This document shows, piece after piece, positions 60,957-64,000 of a DNA stretch of 64,000 bases (position 1 is the stretch's first letter; the number at the start of each line of letters is the position of its first letter). Below the pieces are notes generated by a model. It ran no database searches. It was not told where the DNA came from and saw only the letters and a list, made by a program, of their open reading frames with translations. Made by a program: the position numbers and the translations under genes. The stretch spans positions 4,128,001-4,192,000 of the forward strand of contig LR743504.1 in NCBI GenBank assembly GCA_902712845.1, in the 5' to 3' direction. Source of the DNA: Methylobacterium bullatum (GTDB taxonomy: Bacteria > Pseudomonadota > Alphaproteobacteria > Rhizobiales > Beijerinckiaceae).

Positions 60957-61781
60957 TCAGCGCCAGACCGGGAGATTGAGCCACCAGCCCCACCATTCCG
61001 GCCAGCCACGGGTCCAGAACGGGCCGCTGATGATGATGCAGACGGCGCTCCAGAAGCCCGCCGAGAGGGCGAGGAACAGGCCGAGCCGGTGGATGCCCAG
61101 CGTGCCGATCGAGTAGCCGATCGTGTCGCGGAAGAAGGTGTCCTCGTGCTCGGGCGTCTTCACCACCTGGCCCTTGCCCGGATTGGTGGCCGACAGGATC
61201 AGGGCGCCGTGCAGGGACAGGGCGAAGGTCGTCGTGAAGAAGAACGACACCGCCAGCATGTGCGCCGGATTGTAGTGGAAGTGCAGGTACTGGTAGCCGG
61301 TGTTCGAGACCCAATCGAGATGGGAGAGGATGCCGTAGGGGAAGCCGTGGCCCCAGGCGCCCATCAGGAACGGCCGGATCACCACCAGCGAGACATAGGC
61401 GAAGATCGCCACCGCGAAGGCGAAGGGCACGTGGTAGCCGATGCCGAGCTTGCGGCAGATCTCGACCTCGCGCAGGGCCCAGGACGAGAAGGCCCCCACC
61501 GCGCAGAAGGTGATGATCTGCCAGAGGCCGCCCTCCTTGAGGGGTGCGAGCGCCAGCCCGTATTTGAGGTCGGGCGGCGCGATGTTGATCTGCCAGATGT
61601 TCCAGGTCGGCCCCAGCGCCGCGCCATAGATGATCAGCGCGGTGCCGAGCACCGAGAAGAACAGCGTCGTGACGCCGAAGAACCCGACATAGAACGGCCC
61701 GACCCAGAAATCGAACAGGTCTCCACCGAGCAGCGTGCCGCCGCGGACGCGGTATTTTCGTTCGAAACTCAGCATCGCCAT
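60957..61781 (-). CDS. pufL: Photosynthetic reaction-centre L subunit
   Basis: Five-helix protein of 274 residues. Landmarks: FERKYRVRGGTLLGGDLFDFWVGP at the N-terminus, ISHLDWV-like SHLDWVSNTGYQYLHFHYNP, HMLAVSFFFTTTFALSLHGALIL (special-pair ligand) and YSIGTLGIHRLGLFLALSAGF (iron ligand), ending WWGWWLNLPVW. A GGGAGG site is seven bases upstream of the first ATG; a second ATG follows at 61775. Separated from pufA by 230 bases with a REP-like palindrome and hairpins. Confidence 0.97.
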   Translation of the reverse strand: MAMLSFERKYRVRGGTLLGGDLFDFWVGPFYVGFFGVTTLFFSVLGTALIIYGAALGPTWNIWQINIAPPDLKYGLALAPLKEGGLWQIITFCAVGAFSSWALREVEICRKLGIGYHVPFAFAVAIFAYVSLVVIRPFLMGAWGHGFPYGILSHLDWVSNTGYQYLHFHYNPAHMLAVSFFFTTTFALSLHGALILSATNPGKGQVVKTPEHEDTFFRDTIGYSIGTLGIHRLGLFLALSAGFWSAVCIIISGPFWTRGWPEWWGWWLNLPVWR

Positions 61782-62011
61782 CGCGAATACCTCCCGGCTT
61801 CACAGGTCACGATTCTTGATGGATGGGCGCATCCGTCAGGGTGCGCGTTGTCCCCCTCCCCCTTGTGGGGAGGGGCTAGGGGTGGGGGGGGCGCCGCTTG
61901 CCTCCGCAGCGTGAGGGTCGCTCAGCCACCCCCAGCTCCAACTCCTTCCCACAAGCTCGACGGATCTCGGGCAGGCCCGAGATCCGCTGGGGAGGAGGGC
62001 CATCCCGCCGG
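61782..62011. repeat. REP-like palindrome and hairpins between pufA and pufL
   Basis: A CCCTCCCC/GGGGAGGGG hairpin at about 61852-61875 opens a longer imperfect palindrome whose other side is CCACCCCCAGCTCC...CTTCCCACAAG (about 61926-61955). It is followed by a perfect 11-bp stem with 4-base loop (CGGATCTCGGG / CCCGAGATCCG, 61961-61971 and 61976-61986), and a CCCGCC/GGCGGG hairpin at 62005-62021 spans the pufA stop. In other purple bacteria hairpins at this position protect pufBA mRNA. Confidence 0.65.
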
Positions 62012-62200
62012 TCAGGCGGGCATCGTCGGCAGGACCAGCGTCTGCGCATTGGCGGCGCGCGGGGCCTTGGGGCCTTCCAGCCAGTTGAACCGGTCGGTGC
62101 TGAGCAGGATGAAGTGGATCAGCAGCGCCAGGATGAACAGGAAGGTGAAGAGCGCCACCAGCGTGCGGCGCGGATCGAAGAGAAGCCAGACCTTGTGCAT
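62012..62200 (-). CDS. pufA: Light-harvesting LH1 alpha polypeptide
   Basis: Single-helix antenna polypeptide of 62 residues. MHKVWLLFDPRRTLVALFTF leads into the membrane helix with bacteriochlorophyll-ligand His29 in ALLIHFILLST and the periplasmic RFNWLEGP. The tail (APRAANAQTLVLPTMPA) is typical in length. A perfect AGGAGG is seven bases before the ATG; begins 14 bases after pufB. Confidence 0.95.
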   Translation of the reverse strand: MHKVWLLFDPRRTLVALFTFLFILALLIHFILLSTDRFNWLEGPKAPRAANAQTLVLPTMPA

Positions 62201-62214
62201 GGGTGCGTTCCTCC

Positions 62215-62442
62215 TCAGGAGATCATCGAGACGAGGCCGTGCGCGGCGCTCGTGACGGTGTCGAGGGCGGCGTAGCCCTTGGGGCCGGGCAGCCACGGGC
62301 GCCACATCCAGACGAGGATGTGTGCCACCACGGCGATGGCCGTGAAGATGATGAAGCTCGTCAGGAAGATCGCGTGGAACTCCTTGGCTTCGGGTTCGGT
62401 CAGCCCGGACAGGCTGCTCGCTTTCTCGATTCCACTGGACAT
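62215..62442 (-). CDS. pufB: Light-harvesting LH1 beta polypeptide with C-terminal extension
   Basis: Antenna polypeptide of 75 residues. Canonical part: LTEPEAKEFHAIFLTSF, ligand His41 in VVAHILVWMWRPWLPG. Typical LH1 beta chains stop shortly after WRPWLP; here PKGYAALDTVTSAAHGLVSMIS adds about 22 residues. The ATG has a GGAGG site nine bases upstream. Confidence 0.94.
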   Translation of the reverse strand: MSSGIEKASSLSGLTEPEAKEFHAIFLTSFIIFTAIAVVAHILVWMWRPWLPGPKGYAALDTVTSAAHGLVSMIS

Positions 62443-62612
62443 GATGTGAGCCTCCGCTTTCGTCTGGCCGTGCGTGCTCCACGCGCGGCGGGTGAGGTCG
62501 CGGGGGCCGGCAACGGCGCTCGCGACGGTCGTTCCCCCCTCGTCGGACGGGAGGTCGTTCGGGTTCCGGATTGGGCGGGCATCGGCCCGGGGCGATCCGG
62601 CCCCGGAAAGCG

Positions 62613-62861
62613 TCAGCCCATGAAGACGAAGGGGATCGCCGACACGGCCATGGCCTTGGCCTCGCCGAAGACCGAGCGCCGGGCGATGAGCCCGTGGCCC
62701 GCCGGAGCCCGGGCCGGGACGAGGCGCTGGAGCGCCGCCGCCGCGAGGAAGAACGGATAGGTCGCCACCAGGAGGAGGCGGAACTGCAGCGCGTGCCGCT
62801 GCAGGCGCGACGGGGCGGGACGCGACAGGGCCTGGCGGGAGGGCATGGTCATCGACTGCAT
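62613..62861 (-). CDS. pufQ: PufQ-like protein
   Basis: Protein of 82 residues: basic N-terminus, one membrane helix (FRLLLVATYPFFLAAAALQRL), then a short cytoplasmic or periplasmic end RRSVFGEAKAMAVSAIPFVFMG that matches the PufQ pattern (S-x-EA-x3-A...P-x-x-F). PufQ is encoded just before pufB in many purple bacteria and aids bacteriochlorophyll assembly. The ATG at 62861 follows AGGAGATCTCCGCC; an in-frame ATG at 62978 overlaps the bchZ stop (ATGA) and would add 39 residues. Identification is by position and pattern, not full similarity. Confidence 0.65.
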   Translation of the reverse strand: MQSMTMPSRQALSRPAPSRLQRHALQFRLLLVATYPFFLAAAALQRLVPARAPAGHGLIARRSVFGEAKAMAVSAIPFVFMG

Positions 62862-62974
62862 GGCGGAGATCTCCTGTCCGCGATCCGCGGCGGTCGGCCT
62901 CGCGAGGAAGCCGGTTCTCGACGGAAACGGCGCCGCGCCGCTCCAGCCGGAAAGAGGGTGTGGGGCGCGGGCGC

Positions 62975-64000
62975 TCATGCCGCCGCTCCGAGGGTGAGGA
63001 CCGCGTGCGCGCGCTCGACCTCGGCAGGGCCGACGCGCTCCTGCCCGGCATTGCGCGTGGCCCGTTCGGCCGCGTCGCGCAGGCGCTTGGCCACCGAGAT
63101 CCGCACCAGCACCGGATGGGCCTCGACGAGGTCGTCGAGGAGGGTGCGGGCGGCCTCGTCCCAGGGCAGTTCGCGATGGATCCGCGCCGGCGTCGCTTCG
63201 ACCCGGTCCATGTCGCGGGCCAGCGGCAGGATGTGGAAGAGCATGTCGAACAGGGCGTTGCAGACCTCCTGGATGAGGTAGGTCGCACCCGAGAAGCCCA
63301 TGAACGGCGTGCCGGTATGGCGGCGGATGATGGCGCCCGGAAACGAGGCCGGCACGAACACCGCCCGCGATCCGCATTCGGCCGCGTACATGCGCTCGTT
63401 GAAGGAGCCGAACAGGACGAGGGGCGGGTTGGCCTTGATCGCGTCCCGCACCGCCGCGTTGTCGGTCTTGGCGCCGGGCCGGCGCGAGATCGCGAAGGTG
63501 CAGGGCAGGCCCATCTCGTCTTCGAGGAAGCGGCGCACGCCCCGCGCATAGGTGTCGGAGGCGACGATGCCGAAGCTCGCGGTGCCGAAGAAGTCCTGGG
63601 TCACCGAGCGCCACAGATCCCAGACCGGCTTGATCGTGGTGTGGCGCTCGCGCTCGATGAAGGGTTCCGGATCGAGGCCGAGGATCTCACCGAGCTTGCG
63701 CAGGAACTTGGTGGTGGCGTGAAGCCCGATGGGCGCCTGCAGGTAGGGCCGCTCCAGGGCTTCGCAGAGCAGGCGGCCGAACTCGCGGTAGAGGCAGATA
63801 TTGGCATCCGCGTTCACGAGTTTGGGCACGTCGGCGAGATGCGAACCGAGCGGAAAGGCGAGGTTCACCTCGGCCCCGATCCCCTCCACCAGGCGGCGGA
63901 TTTCGGCCAGATCCGAGGGCATGTTGAAGGTGCCGTAGGCCGGACCGATGATGTTGACGCGGGGGCGCTCGCCCTCCTTGCGGGGGGGCCGGGCCGGGAT
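62975..64000 (-). CDS. bchZ: Chlorophyllide a reductase subunit Z, 5' truncated by window end
   Basis: Nitrogenase-like subunit of the chlorophyllide a reductase (BchXYZ), which reduces ring B in bacteriochlorophyll a synthesis. 341 C-terminal residues are present: VNIIGPAYGTFNMPSDLAEIRRLVEGIG, YLQAPIGLHATTKFLRKLGE, FGIVASDTYARGVRRFLEDE, RMYAAECGSRAVFVPASFPG and the C-terminal PWDEAARTLLDDLVEAHPVLVRISVAKRL domain, of the ring-reductase PCP type. The reading frame continues beyond the window; the full protein is usually about 480 residues. Its stop overlaps the alternative upstream pufQ start. Confidence 0.95.
   Translation of the reverse strand: MPARPPRKEGERPRVNIIGPAYGTFNMPSDLAEIRRLVEGIGAEVNLAFPLGSHLADVPKLVNADANICLYREFGRLLCEALERPYLQAPIGLHATTKFLRKLGEILGLDPEPFIERERHTTIKPVWDLWRSVTQDFFGTASFGIVASDTYARGVRRFLEDEMGLPCTFAISRRPGAKTDNAAVRDAIKANPPLVLFGSFNERMYAAECGSRAVFVPASFPGAIIRRHTGTPFMGFSGATYLIQEVCNALFDMLFHILPLARDMDRVEATPARIHRELPWDEAARTLLDDLVEAHPVLVRISVAKRLRDAAERATRNAGQERVGPAEVERAHAVLTLGAAA

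Noticed and set aside
62443..62612. PpsR/CrtJ site (TGT-N12-ACA) controlling puf genes
   Set aside because: No convincing match was found in the spacer between pufQ and pufB; the main promoter is probably upstream of bchZ, outside the window.

Overview
The window is high-GC (roughly 68-70%) and densely coded. It ends in a purple-bacterial photosynthesis operon (bchZ-pufQ?-pufB-pufA-pufL-pufM-pufC, minus strand). Together with a bacteriophytochrome/heme oxygenase pair, a LOV histidine kinase, HWE-type kinases, a MauG-like cytochrome and Rhizobiales-type short dispersed repeats, this points to an alphaproteobacterium of the Hyphomicrobiales. Methylobacterium or a close relative, an aerobic anoxygenic phototroph, is most likely. 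The genus is inferred from gene content; no rRNA or tRNA gene was seen, and there is no CRISPR array.

Layout. 1-4542: peptide-type ABC importer (two permeases, M20 peptidase, fused double ATPase). 4556-5721: small hypothetical proteins. 5735-9830: heme oxygenase and bacteriophytochrome with overlapping start/stop, then a histone-deacetylase-like hydrolase. 9892-14661: a tight five-gene operon of unknown substrate (DeoR regulator, M20 amidohydrolase, two choline-kinase-like phosphotransferases, inositol-monophosphatase/HisN-like phosphatase), divergent from an OprB-like porin (15384-16859). 17038-17811: MOSC protein. 17812-20664: insertion-sequence island with an IS110 and an IS4 element next to REP-like palindromes. 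20665-27015: amide/urea-type ABC importer (urtABCDE-like) with an amidase as last gene. 27246-34242: chemoreceptor, DUF2934 protein, metallophosphoesterase, NmrA-like oxidoreductase, HWE kinase and small proteins. 34261-46476: carbohydrate-linked genes (MFS exporter, GH15, glucose-fructose-oxidoreductase-like enzyme, GH63) interrupted by a LOV hybrid kinase and a PAP2 phosphatase. 46820-51046: FecI/FecR/TonB-receptor iron system with a candidate Irr (ICE) box. 51083-55483: NhaA, MauG-like peroxidase, DoxX-like membrane protein and a cupredoxin. 55630-58503: GGDEF-EAL protein. 58580-58704: large REP palindrome. 58800-64000: the puf operon.

How the parts fit together. Three light-relevant modules occur in 64 kb: a red/far-red sensor that comes with its own bilin-making enzyme, a blue-light sensor kinase, and the reaction centre/LH1 genes. 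The iron system and the amide importer are textbook-like units with their regulator or catabolic enzyme attached. The most likely undescribed system is the DeoR/M20/two-kinase/phosphatase operon, whose overlapping genes imply one pathway for a small amide- or carbamoyl-bearing, phosphorylatable metabolite. Repeats deserve attention: a 37-bp dispersed repeat lies inside the puf operon, a REP-like palindrome separates pufA from pufL, and two unrelated four-unit 15-bp tandem repeats lie in divergent intergenic regions.
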